NCBI RefSeq assembly: GCF_900476045.1
Contig: NZ_LS483440.1
Span: 1,054,001-1,118,000, forward strand
Direction: 5' to 3'
DNA from: Gemella morbillorum
GTDB taxonomy: Bacteria > Bacillota > Bacilli > Staphylococcales > Gemellaceae
Length of the DNA stretch: 64,000 nt
Shown here: positions 18,494 through 27,229 of the stretch, one piece after another
Layout: the number at the start of each line of letters is the position of its first letter
Position numbering within the stretch: the first letter of the stretch is position 1
Program-made: the position numbers and the translations under genes
Notes under the pieces: generated by a model
Seen by the model: the letters and a program-made list of their open reading frames with translations, nothing else
Database searches by the model: none
Told to the model about the DNA's origin: nothing

Positions 18494-18740
18494 AAAAAAG
18501 TCTTTTTACAATTCCTAATAGAACTGTAAAAAGACGAAATACAAATCCGCGTTGCCACTTTTCTTGGTATAAGCATACCCACTCGAACTCCTTAAGGCAG
18601 AGTAACCAATTATTTTCATAATTAACTAAAAAGTGCGTTCATTAAGAAATTAATTACCAACCTCTCACCATCGTTAGCTCGCTAAAAATTTTTTTCAAAA
18701 TTACTATTCTTTTCTAAAGTTTTATTTTTATTGATACTTA
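18494..18740 (-). promoter_or_regulatory. T-box riboswitch, probably arginine-specific
   Basis: A complete T-box leader on the minus strand. Stem I carries the AGTA S-turn element, the distal GATGGTGAGAGG element and, on its 3' side, GAA-CGC-A before the closing helix. With the usual GAA/specifier/purine layout the specifier is CGC (Arg; 18635-18637). Reading one base later gives GCA (Ala), but the antiterminator bulge UGGC calls for a discriminator G, whereas tRNA-Ala normally has A. Stem III (GGTAT-GCTT-ATACC), T-box AGTGGCAACGCGG (18547-18560) and a terminator with 11-bp arms (18500-18510, 18525-18535) follow. It controls the downstream ABC transporter operon. Confidence 0.9.
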
Positions 18741-18768
18741 TTTTACACCCTTAATATTTACTTGTCAA
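18740..18768 (-). promoter_or_regulatory. Promoter of the T-box/ABC transporter operon
   Basis: TTGACA (18763-18768), 17-base spacer, TAAAAT (18740-18745) on the minus strand, overlapping the intergenic end of the ECF operon. Confidence 0.8.
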
Positions 18769-18779
18769 GCGAAAAATTA

Positions 18780-19355
18780 TTATTTTTGATATTTTTTCAA
18801 AATTTTTCTTGCGATCAATACACCTATACAACTTAACGTTATTATACATACTATACCTAGGATTAACCATGGTCCTGACCCATATTTTATTGAGGTATCC
18901 ATTGCTTCAGCTGATTGACCTCTTGCTATCCAATCACTTCTGTATGAATCAGCAAAAAATATTATCGGTATCCATGCACCACACGCACTTCCTATGTTTA
19001 TCAAACTTAATGCTGCACATTGAGAAATAACATTATTATAACCAAATGTTTTTAATACAAAATCTGCTAAAAAGGCACCAGTAATCGAAGATATCCACCA
19101 TGGTAAATACGCTCCTCCCATTATTGAAAATATAATCATATGTATAATTATAAAAACAGTAAATATACCAAACTTTTTGTAATTATAGCATATATATACA
19201 AAGATTATTCCTGCTAATAATCCCCATATCCCAGGTGATATGCTATGACCAAATGCACCTAAGAAGCTTGAGATAACCATTGCTATCATGTAAACTACTA
19301 ATGACAATACTGTTGCCATTCCTAAAAAAATATAATCTTTTGTTTTTAATTTCAT
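18780..19355 (-). CDS. MptD/Trep_Strep-family ECF transporter S component
   Basis: Membrane substrate-binding subunit of an energy-coupling-factor importer, 191 residues with about five to six helices. The composition and motifs (SPGIWGLLAGIIFVYI, IMGGAYLPWWISSITGAFLAD and the positively charged C-terminus) match the MptD-like Trep_Strep S family. It is the last gene of a T-A-S operon and starts 3 bases after the ATPase gene ends. The substrate is unproven. Related S components in streptococci and staphylococci import heme, and the Fur-like box in the operon promoter fits iron-related uptake (inference). Confidence 0.85.
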   Translation of the reverse strand: MKLKTKDYIFLGMATVLSLVVYMIAMVISSFLGAFGHSISPGIWGLLAGIIFVYICYNYKKFGIFTVFIIIHMIIFSIMGGAYLPWWISSITGAFLADFVLKTFGYNNVISQCAALSLINIGSACGAWIPIIFFADSYRSDWIARGQSAEAMDTSIKYGSGPWLILGIVCIITLSCIGVLIARKILKKYQK

Positions 19356-19358
19356 TTT

Positions 19359-20759
19359 TTATCCCTCCATATTTATAAAAATATTCTGAACTTCTGATTT
19401 ACTTTCATTATCTAAATAAAAATCTTTTTTTATCGTCTTATTATCTAAGTATATTATTCTATTGCATGTTTTATATAAAAACTCTATATCATGTGTAGCT
19501 ATTATTAGAGCATTTTCTTTGGATAGATTTTTTAACACACTACTAACCTTTTCCATATTTATATAATCTAGACCACTAGTTGGTTCATCAAACATCAATA
19601 AATTTACATTAGATATTGCAGCTATAGAAATGAGTAACCTTTGTTTTTGCCCTCCTGACAATTCAAAAGGAATTTTATCTTTAAATTTATTTAATCCCAA
19701 TTCTTCTAATAGATTATTAATTTTATCATTCTCAACTCCTTCATTTCCAAAACGTATTTCACTTAAAACTGATTCTGTAAAAAATTGATAATCCATATCT
19801 TGCATCACTAAAAACGGTTTAACATTTCCTAAAATTTTTCCTTTAGTTGGATTCATTATATTGGTAAGCATCCTTAATAATGTTGTTTTCCCTGCACCAT
19901 TTCTTCCAATCAAACCGATTACATCACCTTTATTTATAGATGTTGAAATTTGCAATAATATATCTCCATAACTTACATTATCAATCTGCAGTAGTAAGTC
20001 TTTATTTTTTGAGCTAATATTTTCTAGCTGTAAATTAAATACATCTAGAGTTCTTAAAGGAAAATCAGTGGTGTTTTTCAAATCATCAATTGTTATTTCC
20101 TTAGTCATACCTTTATTTACAATTAAAACCTTATCTATTAATTTTTGAATATAATGTATTCTATGCTCTGCAATAATTATTGTATAACCTTTATTTTTCA
20201 GTTTTTCAATTAATATTGTTAATTTCTTTGTCATGCGAAAATCTAAGTTAGATGATGGTTCATCTAATATTATTACTCTCGGTATTAATGTTAAACTACA
20301 CCCAATCGCTATTTTTTGACGCTCCCCACTAGAAATATACAAAATATTCTTATCAACAATTTCTTCCAGTTCTAATAATTCAACAACTGCATTATACCTT
20401 TTTTTCATTTCATCTAGAGAAATTCCAAAATTTTCCATAGCAAATACAAGCTCACTCGTTGTGTTTGTAGTAAAAAAATGTCCTCTTGGATCTTGGCTAA
20501 CATAACCGATATCTTTTGCTATGTCATATGTTTTTATACTTTCTAAAGAAGTATTATTATAATATATTTTCCCAGTTAATTCTCCTTCATATAAAGCTGG
20601 TATAAGCCCATTCATTAAATGAACAATAGTTGACTTCCCACTTCCAGATACTCCTGTTAATAAAATACACTCCCCCTCATTAATTTTAAAACTCACATTA
20701 TTTAACACCTTCTCTTCTGAATTCTTATAAGTAAAAGACACATTTCTAAATTCTAACAT
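19359..20759 (-). CDS. ECF transporter ATPase with two ABC domains
   Basis: Cytosolic energy unit with two tandem ABC domains in 466 residues. Domain 1 has Walker A LTGVSGSGKST (about 34-44), signature ISSGERQK and Walker B VIILDEPSSNLD. Domain 2 has Walker A LIGRNGAGKTT (about 286-296), signature LSGGQKQR and Walker B LLMFDEPTSGLD. Both sites look catalytically complete. It follows the T-subunit gene with a one-base overlap (stop and start share position 20759) and precedes the S-component gene, so the dedicated importer is encoded whole. Confidence 0.93.
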   Translation of the reverse strand: MLEFRNVSFTYKNSEEKVLNNVSFKINEGECILLTGVSGSGKSTIVHLMNGLIPALYEGELTGKIYYNNTSLESIKTYDIAKDIGYVSQDPRGHFFTTNTTSELVFAMENFGISLDEMKKRYNAVVELLELEEIVDKNILYISSGERQKIAIGCSLTLIPRVIILDEPSSNLDFRMTKKLTILIEKLKNKGYTIIIAEHRIHYIQKLIDKVLIVNKGMTKEITIDDLKNTTDFPLRTLDVFNLQLENISSKNKDLLLQIDNVSYGDILLQISTSINKGDVIGLIGRNGAGKTTLLRMLTNIMNPTKGKILGNVKPFLVMQDMDYQFFTESVLSEIRFGNEGVENDKINNLLEELGLNKFKDKIPFELSGGQKQRLLISIAAISNVNLLMFDEPTSGLDYINMEKVSSVLKNLSKENALIIATHDIEFLYKTCNRIIYLDNKTIKKDFYLDNESKSEVQNIFINMEG

Positions 20760-21439
20760 TATTTAATGCCCCCTATTAATAGAAATACAAAAATTATAAA
20801 GACAATAATTAAGAAAATATAATCAATTATTCTCATTTTCACATTATAAAATGATGTCCTTCTCATTGGTGACTCTACCCCTTTTGTCATAGCTGTTGCT
20901 GTCATTTCTTCTGCAATAAGATTCATCCTCATTAGAACTGGGACTAGCCAATACTCTAAAAATTTTAGCGGTTCTGTAATTTTTAAATTAATATTTCTCA
21001 TCTTTAATGATTCTCTAATCATTCTAATTTCCAATTTATATGTTGGGAAAAATCTTAAAGCTACTGTAATACTTAACATAATTTTTTTTGGTAAATGAAT
21101 TTGTTCAAATGCAGATAATAATTCATTACTTTTTATGTCTTTTACTAAAATATAAGCAATCATCATAACCGGTGTCATTCTGAGGATAATGTAAACTAAT
21201 GTTCCAAATAGATCTGCAATCCAAATTATATTACTAATTGATATTAAATAAGCTAGTATTGAAAAAGATATATACCAAATTATAAATTTTAATATTTGTA
21301 AATAGCGTTTGTATATAGATAAAACTACAATTGCAATCAATAGACAAATAGTTTCATAAATTATACCTTTCCCTAAAAAGATAACTACTGGAAATAAAAT
21401 GTTTAATATTACCAGCGTTAATGGATTTAACTTTATCAT
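20759..21439 (-). CDS. ECF transporter T component (EcfT-like transmembrane protein)
   Basis: Membrane scaffold of the ECF module, 226 residues and about five helices. The cytoplasmic coupling helices show the family pattern with LRFFPTYKLEIRMIRESLKMR and a later ALTKGVES-like stretch (MTATAMTKGVESPMRR). These contact the two ATPase domains. First gene of the operon; ATG preceded by AAGGAGG. It probably couples only to the S component of its own operon (group I ECF), since both are encoded together. Confidence 0.92.
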   Translation of the reverse strand: MIKLNPLTLVILNILFPVVIFLGKGIIYETICLLIAIVVLSIYKRYLQILKFIIWYISFSILAYLISISNIIWIADLFGTLVYIILRMTPVMMIAYILVKDIKSNELLSAFEQIHLPKKIMLSITVALRFFPTYKLEIRMIRESLKMRNINLKITEPLKFLEYWLVPVLMRMNLIAEEMTATAMTKGVESPMRRTSFYNVKMRIIDYIFLIIVFIIFVFLLIGGIK

Positions 21440-21469
21440 TATATCCTCCTTACTTTTCTACTTATATTT

Positions 21470-21498
21470 ATCTTATCAATAATAATTATCAATGTCAA
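21470..21498 (-). promoter_or_regulatory. Promoter of the ECF operon with a Fur-like operator
   Basis: TTGACA (21493-21498), 17-base spacer, TAAGAT (21470-21475) on the minus strand. TGATAATTATTATTG at 21477-21491 matches 12 of the 14 fixed bases of the 7-1-7 Fur box (TGATAATNATTATCA) and lies between the two promoter hexamers, where a bound repressor would block RNA polymerase. Confidence 0.6.
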
Positions 21499-21583
21499 TT
21501 ACTGTTGAAATATTTCTTTTTATATTTGCGAATTTTTTACAAAATCTTAATATAATTACCAGCAAATTCACAATATTATATAA

Positions 21584-21623
21584 AAAAGCTCAAGAATATA
21601 ATATGTTATACCCTTGAACTTTT
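21584..21623 (-). terminator. Rho-independent terminator of pepA
   Basis: 11-base arms (aaaagctcaag at 21584-21594, cttgaactttt at 21613-21623, one mismatch) immediately past the pepA stop. Confidence 0.8.
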
Positions 21624-21629
21624 AATATT

Positions 21630-23063
21630 TTATTTATTTAATAAATTGTACAATGTTTTTACATGAACTCCTGTTGCACCTTTCGGTAAGTACCCTTCTG
21701 GTTTAGATAGATACGCTGTTCCTGCTATATCTAAGTGAATCCATGGTGTATTATTAGCCACAAAATTTTCTATAAATAAACCTGCGGTAATTGTTCCACC
21801 TAAACGACCTCCTGTATTTTTTACGTCGGCCACTGATGAATTATTTAACTTTCTAAAACTGTCGTCTACTGGCATTTGCCATATTCTTTCTCCAGCCTTT
21901 TTCGATGCATTGACTAACTCATCATAAAATTTTTGATCATTAGTTACGGCTCCCGTATAGAACTCCCCAAGTGCTACTAAACATGCCCCTGTTAAAGTTG
22001 CCAAGTCTATTACTTTACTTACTTTTAATTTCTCTGTAGCGTAATAAACTGAATCAGCTAATGTAATACGTCCTTCTGCATCTGTGTTCAATACCTCCAC
22101 AGTTTTTCCTGATAATGTAGAAATTATATCACCTGGTTTATATGAACTTCCTGAAATCATGTTTTCACATGCACCAATAATTCCAATAACATTTGTTTTA
22201 AGTTTTCTTGTTGCTATTAGCTTCATTGTTCCTAGTACAGTTCCAGCACCCCCCATATCACAGTGCATTATATCCATACTATTAGCTGTTTGTTTTATTG
22301 AATATCCCCCAGTATCATATGTTACACCTTTTCCTACCAGACCAATAATTTCATCATTTGTTTTATCATTTATATACTTCATAACAATAAAACGAGGTTT
22401 TCTTGTTGATGCTCGTCCTACTGCCAAAAGACCTTTTAGTCCTAATTCTTCACATTGTTTTTCATCATATACCTCTACTTCTACCCCAAGTTGAGTTAAT
22501 TCATTTTTTGCTATATTTGCCAAACTTTCTGGATACAAATATTCTGCTCTTTCATTTACTAAATCCCTTGCAAAGAAGATACCATTAATAACATCTTGTG
22601 CCTCTTTTACACATGATTCCAATAGTGATGAGTCTTCTTCAGTTATTAAATTGATAGTTATCTCTGGATAATCTTTTCTATCACTTTTATATTTATCAAA
22701 TTTGTATGTAGAATGCAAGAATCCTTCCACTATCGCTTTTACTAGGGAACTAGTTTTTATATTATCTAGTTTTGGTAGTTGTAATAATACTTCTTGTTCC
22801 TTAAATCTTATTAGTTCTTTCCCTAATTTGAAAAATACTTTTCTTATATCGTCTTCTAATAAGTCTTCTTTTTTCCCAAACCCCACTAAAATTTCTTTTT
22901 CACCATTAAATGGTAAATTACAATAAACTTCGTTTAATTTCCCACTAAATAGTTTTTTTTCTTTTGTATAAGCTAATAATTCATTAGTATAGTCTATATC
23001 TTCAAAAATAAACGTTACTTTCGTTCCATTAGCTTTATTAAAATTAAATTTCATCATATTCAC
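21630..23063 (-). CDS. pepA: Leucyl aminopeptidase, M17 family
   Basis: Cytosolic metallo-aminopeptidase of 477 residues, active as a hexamer, which trims N-terminal residues from peptides. The catalytic C-terminal domain shows GLVGKGVTYDTGGYSIK (metal-binding Lys and Asp, about 243-259), DMGGAGTVLG and the M17 signature NTDAEGRI (about 322-329), all intact. The variable N-terminal macro-like domain covers about 1-155. It is 23 bases after the HemY-like gene and is probably the last gene of the ecs group. Confidence 0.95.
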   Translation of the reverse strand: MNMMKFNFNKANGTKVTFIFEDIDYTNELLAYTKEKKLFSGKLNEVYCNLPFNGEKEILVGFGKKEDLLEDDIRKVFFKLGKELIRFKEQEVLLQLPKLDNIKTSSLVKAIVEGFLHSTYKFDKYKSDRKDYPEITINLITEEDSSLLESCVKEAQDVINGIFFARDLVNERAEYLYPESLANIAKNELTQLGVEVEVYDEKQCEELGLKGLLAVGRASTRKPRFIVMKYINDKTNDEIIGLVGKGVTYDTGGYSIKQTANSMDIMHCDMGGAGTVLGTMKLIATRKLKTNVIGIIGACENMISGSSYKPGDIISTLSGKTVEVLNTDAEGRITLADSVYYATEKLKVSKVIDLATLTGACLVALGEFYTGAVTNDQKFYDELVNASKKAGERIWQMPVDDSFRKLNNSSVADVKNTGGRLGGTITAGLFIENFVANNTPWIHLDIAGTAYLSKPEGYLPKGATGVHVKTLYNLLNK

Positions 23064-23086
23064 CTCATATCATAGATATTTCTTAT

Positions 23087-24487
23087 TTATTTAATTTTTT
23101 CCACAATTTCTTTTGCAGTCTCTTTTGCCTCTAAAATAGTGTTTTCAAGATTAGTTGCTTTTTTGGACTTACCTATTATATATAAATTCGGATATTCTTC
23201 TGCTAAATAAGTTGATAAACTATTAATTTTTTCATTATACTTTTCACAACAAAATCTATAATTATCTTCTACTTTGCTCACATAACATCTCTCTGGCTTA
23301 CCAACGAATCCATGTACAGTACGGATCTCCTCTTCAACAATATTTTGAATCTCTTTATCAGTTTTCTTAAGAAGTTTTTTTACTGCTTCTTGGCGATTTA
23401 TATAAGCTCTAACTATTTGAATACCGCTCATTTTCACATCAATCCACTTATTACTTATATATTCCAATTTAGTTAAATACTCGCTCTCCTCTTTTGGAAA
23501 AATAATTTCTCCTATTTCTCTATTTATATGCAATTCATCTCGTCTATAAACGAAAGTTAAAACTATATTCGATACATAGGCCATATCTTCAAAAAAATCT
23601 TTTATTGTTTCATCTTGAGAAAACCAAGGTAGAAAATTTTTTTGATTTAATGTTAATATCAAATAATCGTATTGATAAATACTTCCATTAGAATATACTA
23701 AATACTTCTCACCTTTTTTCTCTATTTTTTCAACATCTCTATTAAATTCTAAAAACACTTTTCCTGAAAAATTAGATTCTAATGTTTCTATAAAAGATTT
23801 TAAAGTGAATTTTAATCTATATTCTCTACCTACTGTTATATTATCAATAACTCTTCTATTATACATGTCTTCTAAAATTTTATTGATGTCTTCTTTTTGA
23901 ATAGTCAAAAATGATAACTCTGGCATTAAACTTACCATGTTTTGCGTAGAAATATCACTACCGTAGTGGCTAGTTAGAAGTGGTTCTATTAATTTAATAT
24001 AAATATGTTCATTTATATTTGCCTTGAAAAATTCTTCTACTGTAAGTTTTTCTACATTTTCATCTTCTAATGTATTGTGCATATTATATAAAACAGATAA
24101 TTTTTCTTTAAATGTAAATATATCAGATAATAGTATTTCTTTTTTATCTAACGGATAACCATACAACATTTTATCAGGTAAATATTTTATTCCTTCTTTT
24201 GTAAAAAATACTTTTTTAGTTAATCCACTTTGTATTAGGTATCTGTGTAAACCCAACTCAACCATTAGATAAAACAAAACTCCCTGTTCATTTATAGAAT
24301 TATGCCATCCATTATCATATATTTCCTGACCATATTGAAATTTCCCAAATTTATCATTTGCAAATTCTAAATCTTTTTCTATTAAATCAATATTGAACTT
24401 TTTAGAATTAGCACCTGAAAACTTATCAAGAAAATAAGCACAGCTTACCCCTGACAAATCTCCACCAATTATTGCAATATTTTTCAT
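23087..24487 (-). CDS. HemY-like FAD-dependent oxidoreductase
   Basis: A 466-residue flavoprotein resembling protoporphyrinogen/coproporphyrinogen oxidase (HemY) and amine oxidases. The N-terminal nucleotide-binding fold starts NIAIIGGDLSGVSCAYFL; here the usual G-x-G-x-x-G reads G-G-D-L-S-G. The acidic ribose contact follows in DLIEKD. The substrate domain and a C-terminal FAD-contacting stretch (YPNLYIIGKSKKATNLENTI) complete the chain. No other heme gene is in the window. In Bacillus the ecs genes also lie close to hem genes, which supports HemY ancestry, but the degenerate motif leaves the activity uncertain. It lies 13 bases after ecsB. Confidence 0.7.
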   Translation of the reverse strand: MKNIAIIGGDLSGVSCAYFLDKFSGANSKKFNIDLIEKDLEFANDKFGKFQYGQEIYDNGWHNSINEQGVLFYLMVELGLHRYLIQSGLTKKVFFTKEGIKYLPDKMLYGYPLDKKEILLSDIFTFKEKLSVLYNMHNTLEDENVEKLTVEEFFKANINEHIYIKLIEPLLTSHYGSDISTQNMVSLMPELSFLTIQKEDINKILEDMYNRRVIDNITVGREYRLKFTLKSFIETLESNFSGKVFLEFNRDVEKIEKKGEKYLVYSNGSIYQYDYLILTLNQKNFLPWFSQDETIKDFFEDMAYVSNIVLTFVYRRDELHINREIGEIIFPKEESEYLTKLEYISNKWIDVKMSGIQIVRAYINRQEAVKKLLKKTDKEIQNIVEEEIRTVHGFVGKPERCYVSKVEDNYRFCCEKYNEKINSLSTYLAEEYPNLYIIGKSKKATNLENTILEAKETAKEIVEKIK

Positions 24488-24500
24488 AGTATCCTCCCTT

Positions 24501-25766
24501 CTACTTAACTTTAGCTATAAATACCCTCACCAATAAATTTGCCAGTACAAATGATAAAATATTTATACCTATTGTTAAATAATCTATTCCACTTACTACA
24601 ATACTTAATAATGTCAATATAAATGTTGTTATTAAAATAACTGCTGTTAATAAATTTTTAAAACTTTTAATTTTTATTTCTTCATTAACTGGTAATATAC
24701 TATGCCAAATATTATTGCTTATTTGCTTATACAATGGGACAAGTTGAATAATAGTTAAATAACTATATGATATAATAACCACTAAACTCACATATACATT
24801 ATTGAAGCTATATATTATAATACCTGCTATTAACATTAATCTTAGTGCAAGAAATACTGTATTTTCTTGACGTAGAAATACTCGATAGTAATAATATTTA
24901 AAACTATTTTCTACTGTGAAGTTTTGTTCGGTTAATTTTGGTAGTAATACATCAAAATATTTTCGTCTGGCAACTTTTATTCCATTTAGTGGTACATCAA
25001 CAAACATACTAACAAACTTAAGATAATTTTCTTCTCTATGTCTATCATATTCTGCTGCTTCATTCCATTTTAATGCATAACCTATGTCATTATTTAGTAG
25101 TAAAGTTTTTTTCACATTACTATGATTTTTAACAATAATTATTGATATAATTATTAAAGTAACAAAAGTAGTATATTCTAGATAATTATATTTACCAAAT
25201 ACGACCAATATTGGAAGAAATATATTCAAGAATAATAAAATCTTCATAAAAAACTTTTTCTCAAAATAAATAGCTTCTGCTAATCTATAGAAAACATTCA
25301 CCATTACTCCTACAATAAGCATAAAGAATTGAGCTCCTACGATTCCAGTAAACTCTTCTAACCCACTAAATCCACCTATACGACTTAATAATGGTTTAAT
25401 TATAAAATAAAATATAACTAAGAATAATAAATGAATACTTGTTAATATTATTCCTGTTTTTATAGCTACTTTTCCATAATACTTTTCTAATGGAAGTAAA
25501 AATATTGCATCCGCTTCTTTTATAAAAGTCTTTACTTTTAACGATACTAAAAGATAACTGAATATCGCTGATGCTGCAATAAAAACTGTCTTCATCTCTA
25601 ACTTACTAGCATTCTCTAGCCACTGTGAATAATTAATTAGCCCTGCTCCTAGCACTATGATAAGAAACATAACTAAGTGCGAATTGAAAATATATTTACT
25701 ATATGTTACTCTTGTTTCACGTTCTCTTCTTCTTCTATCATCAAAAATATTCTTTATATTACTCAT
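24501..25766 (-). CDS. ecsB: ABC transporter permease EcsB
   Basis: Membrane subunit of the Ecs exporter, 421 residues with about eight to ten hydrophobic helices. The N-terminal soluble stretch IFDDRRRRERETRVTYSKYIFNSH and the long cytoplasmic loop with FVDVPLNGIKVARRKYFD are EcsB features. In Bacillus and Staphylococcus, Ecs affects protein secretion, protease RasP and peptide (linear pheromone) export. It overlaps the ecsA stop by 8 bases, so translation is coupled. Confidence 0.9.
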   Translation of the reverse strand: MSNIKNIFDDRRRRERETRVTYSKYIFNSHLVMFLIIVLGAGLINYSQWLENASKLEMKTVFIAASAIFSYLLVSLKVKTFIKEADAIFLLPLEKYYGKVAIKTGIILTSIHLLFLVIFYFIIKPLLSRIGGFSGLEEFTGIVGAQFFMLIVGVMVNVFYRLAEAIYFEKKFFMKILLFLNIFLPILVVFGKYNYLEYTTFVTLIIISIIIVKNHSNVKKTLLLNNDIGYALKWNEAAEYDRHREENYLKFVSMFVDVPLNGIKVARRKYFDVLLPKLTEQNFTVENSFKYYYYRVFLRQENTVFLALRLMLIAGIIIYSFNNVYVSLVVIISYSYLTIIQLVPLYKQISNNIWHSILPVNEEIKIKSFKNLLTAVILITTFILTLLSIVVSGIDYLTIGINILSFVLANLLVRVFIAKVK

Positions 25767-26502
25767 CTTGACCTCTCGTAGTCAACGCTAGATAAATTTC
25801 ATCTAAAGATGCATCTGCCATATTAAACTCTTTTCTCAAATATGATAATTTTCCACTAGCCAATATTTTACCTTCATGAATTATAATGAAATTATCGCAA
25901 TACTTTTCTGCTGTAGCTAGAATATGAGTAGACATCAAAATACTCGCTCCATTATCTCTTTTTTCGCACATTAAATTAATTAGATCATTAATTGCTATAG
26001 GATCTAACCCTAAAAATGGTTCATCTATTATGTATAAGTTAGGTTCTACAAGGAAAGAACAAATTATCATAACTTTCTGTTTCATCCCTTTTGAAAAATG
26101 AACTGGGAAAAATTTCTTTTTATCACTTAATTTAAACAATTTCAATAGAACATCAGCTTTTTGCCATGCTTCTTTCATATTTAAGCCATATGCCATAGCT
26201 GTTAAATTTATGTGTTCTTCCAAAGTTAATTCATCATATAAAACTGGTGATTCTGGAATATAACTAATACTTTTTCTATATTTTTCATTATTTTCTCTTA
26301 TTGTAATTCCATTAACCTTTATCTCTCCGTCCATAGGGCGTAATAAACCTAAAATGTGTTTAATCGTTGTACTCTTCCCTGCTCCATTTAAACCTATTAA
26401 AGCAGTGATACTTCCTTTAGGAATCTCTATATTAATATTTTCTATAATCTTTTTACGGTTGTACCCACCACTAAGATTTTCTATTTTTAACACTTGTGTC
26501 AT
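25759..26502 (-). CDS. ecsA: ABC transporter ATP-binding protein EcsA
   Basis: Cytosolic ATPase of the Ecs system, 247 residues. Walker A LIGLNGAGKSTT (about 36-47), signature FSKGMKQKV (about 138-146) and Walker B LYIIDEPFLGLDP are intact; the SKGM form of the signature is usual for EcsA. The gene is 4 bases after coaE and overlaps ecsB. The order coaE-ecsA-ecsB suggests an operon. Confidence 0.93.
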   Translation of the reverse strand: MTQVLKIENLSGGYNRKKIIENINIEIPKGSITALIGLNGAGKSTTIKHILGLLRPMDGEIKVNGITIRENNEKYRKSISYIPESPVLYDELTLEEHINLTAMAYGLNMKEAWQKADVLLKLFKLSDKKKFFPVHFSKGMKQKVMIICSFLVEPNLYIIDEPFLGLDPIAINDLINLMCEKRDNGASILMSTHILATAEKYCDNFIIIHEGKILASGKLSYLRKEFNMADASLDEIYLALTTRGQDE

Positions 26503-26506
26503 TTTA

Positions 26507-27106
26507 TTATTCTCCTAGTTTTAATTTTTCTAAAATTCTATCTACTTGGTTATAAGTATTTTCTTGAGTGAAACTATTATCTACAACATAATCCCCCAGT
26601 TTTTCTTTTTCTCGAACTGGTATTTGACTTTTTATTCTTTGTAATGCCTCTTCTTTTGATAAAGAATTTCTGTTCATAAGTCTTTCTAGTTGAATTTTCT
26701 CATCTAAAGATATGACAATAATTTTTTCTACTAAATCATCAAATTTTGCTTCAAACAACAAAGGGACATCTACAAAGACTAATTTCTCATTTTTATGCAC
26801 TTGTATTTGTTCTGAAATATTTTTTCTAATTTGAGGATGAATTATATTATTTAACTCTTTTAAATTTTCATTATTTTCGAATACTAATTTTCCTAAAGTT
26901 ACTCTATTTACTTCATTATCTTTTAGTATTGACTTTCCAAATTTATTGACAAGTTGTTTTTTTACTTCATCATTCTCTAGTGCCATATGCCCTATTTTAT
27001 CTGCATCTATAATTGTATAACCCTTTTCTTGCAAATAGTTAGATACTAGACTTTTTCCACATGCTATACTTCCAGTAATTCCTATAATCAAAATCATCAT
27101 CTCCAT
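26507..27106 (-). CDS. coaE: Dephospho-CoA kinase
   Basis: Last enzyme of coenzyme A synthesis; it phosphorylates the 3'-OH of dephospho-CoA. The P-loop is GITGSIACGKS, followed by the DADKIGH element and HPQIRK of the CoA domain. The true start is not certain. Upstream codons reach 27133, but the fold begins at LIIGITG; ATG at 27106, the ATGs at 27100/27097 or a TTG at 27091 (best spaced from GGAG) are possible. I give 27106 as a compromise. Length is then about 199 residues, normal for the family. Confidence 0.9.
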   Translation of the reverse strand: MEMMILIIGITGSIACGKSLVSNYLQEKGYTIIDADKIGHMALENDEVKKQLVNKFGKSILKDNEVNRVTLGKLVFENNENLKELNNIIHPQIRKNISEQIQVHKNEKLVFVDVPLLFEAKFDDLVEKIIVISLDEKIQLERLMNRNSLSKEEALQRIKSQIPVREKEKLGDYVVDNSFTQENTYNQVDRILEKLKLGE

Positions 27107-27190
27107 AAAATCACTTAAATATAATTTTATCACAAAGTTTTCTTATTTTCTATATATTAGAAGTGTATAAACTAATTATTTCTTTTAAAA

Positions 27191-27224
27191 AAAGATAACA
27201 AGAAATTTTATTCTTGTTATCTTT
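27191..27224 (-). terminator. Rho-independent terminator of the amino-acid permease gene
   Basis: Perfect 14-bp arms aaagataacaagaa (27191-27204) and ttcttgttatcttt (27211-27224), 6-base loop. Confidence 0.9.
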
Positions 27225-27229
27225 CTTAA

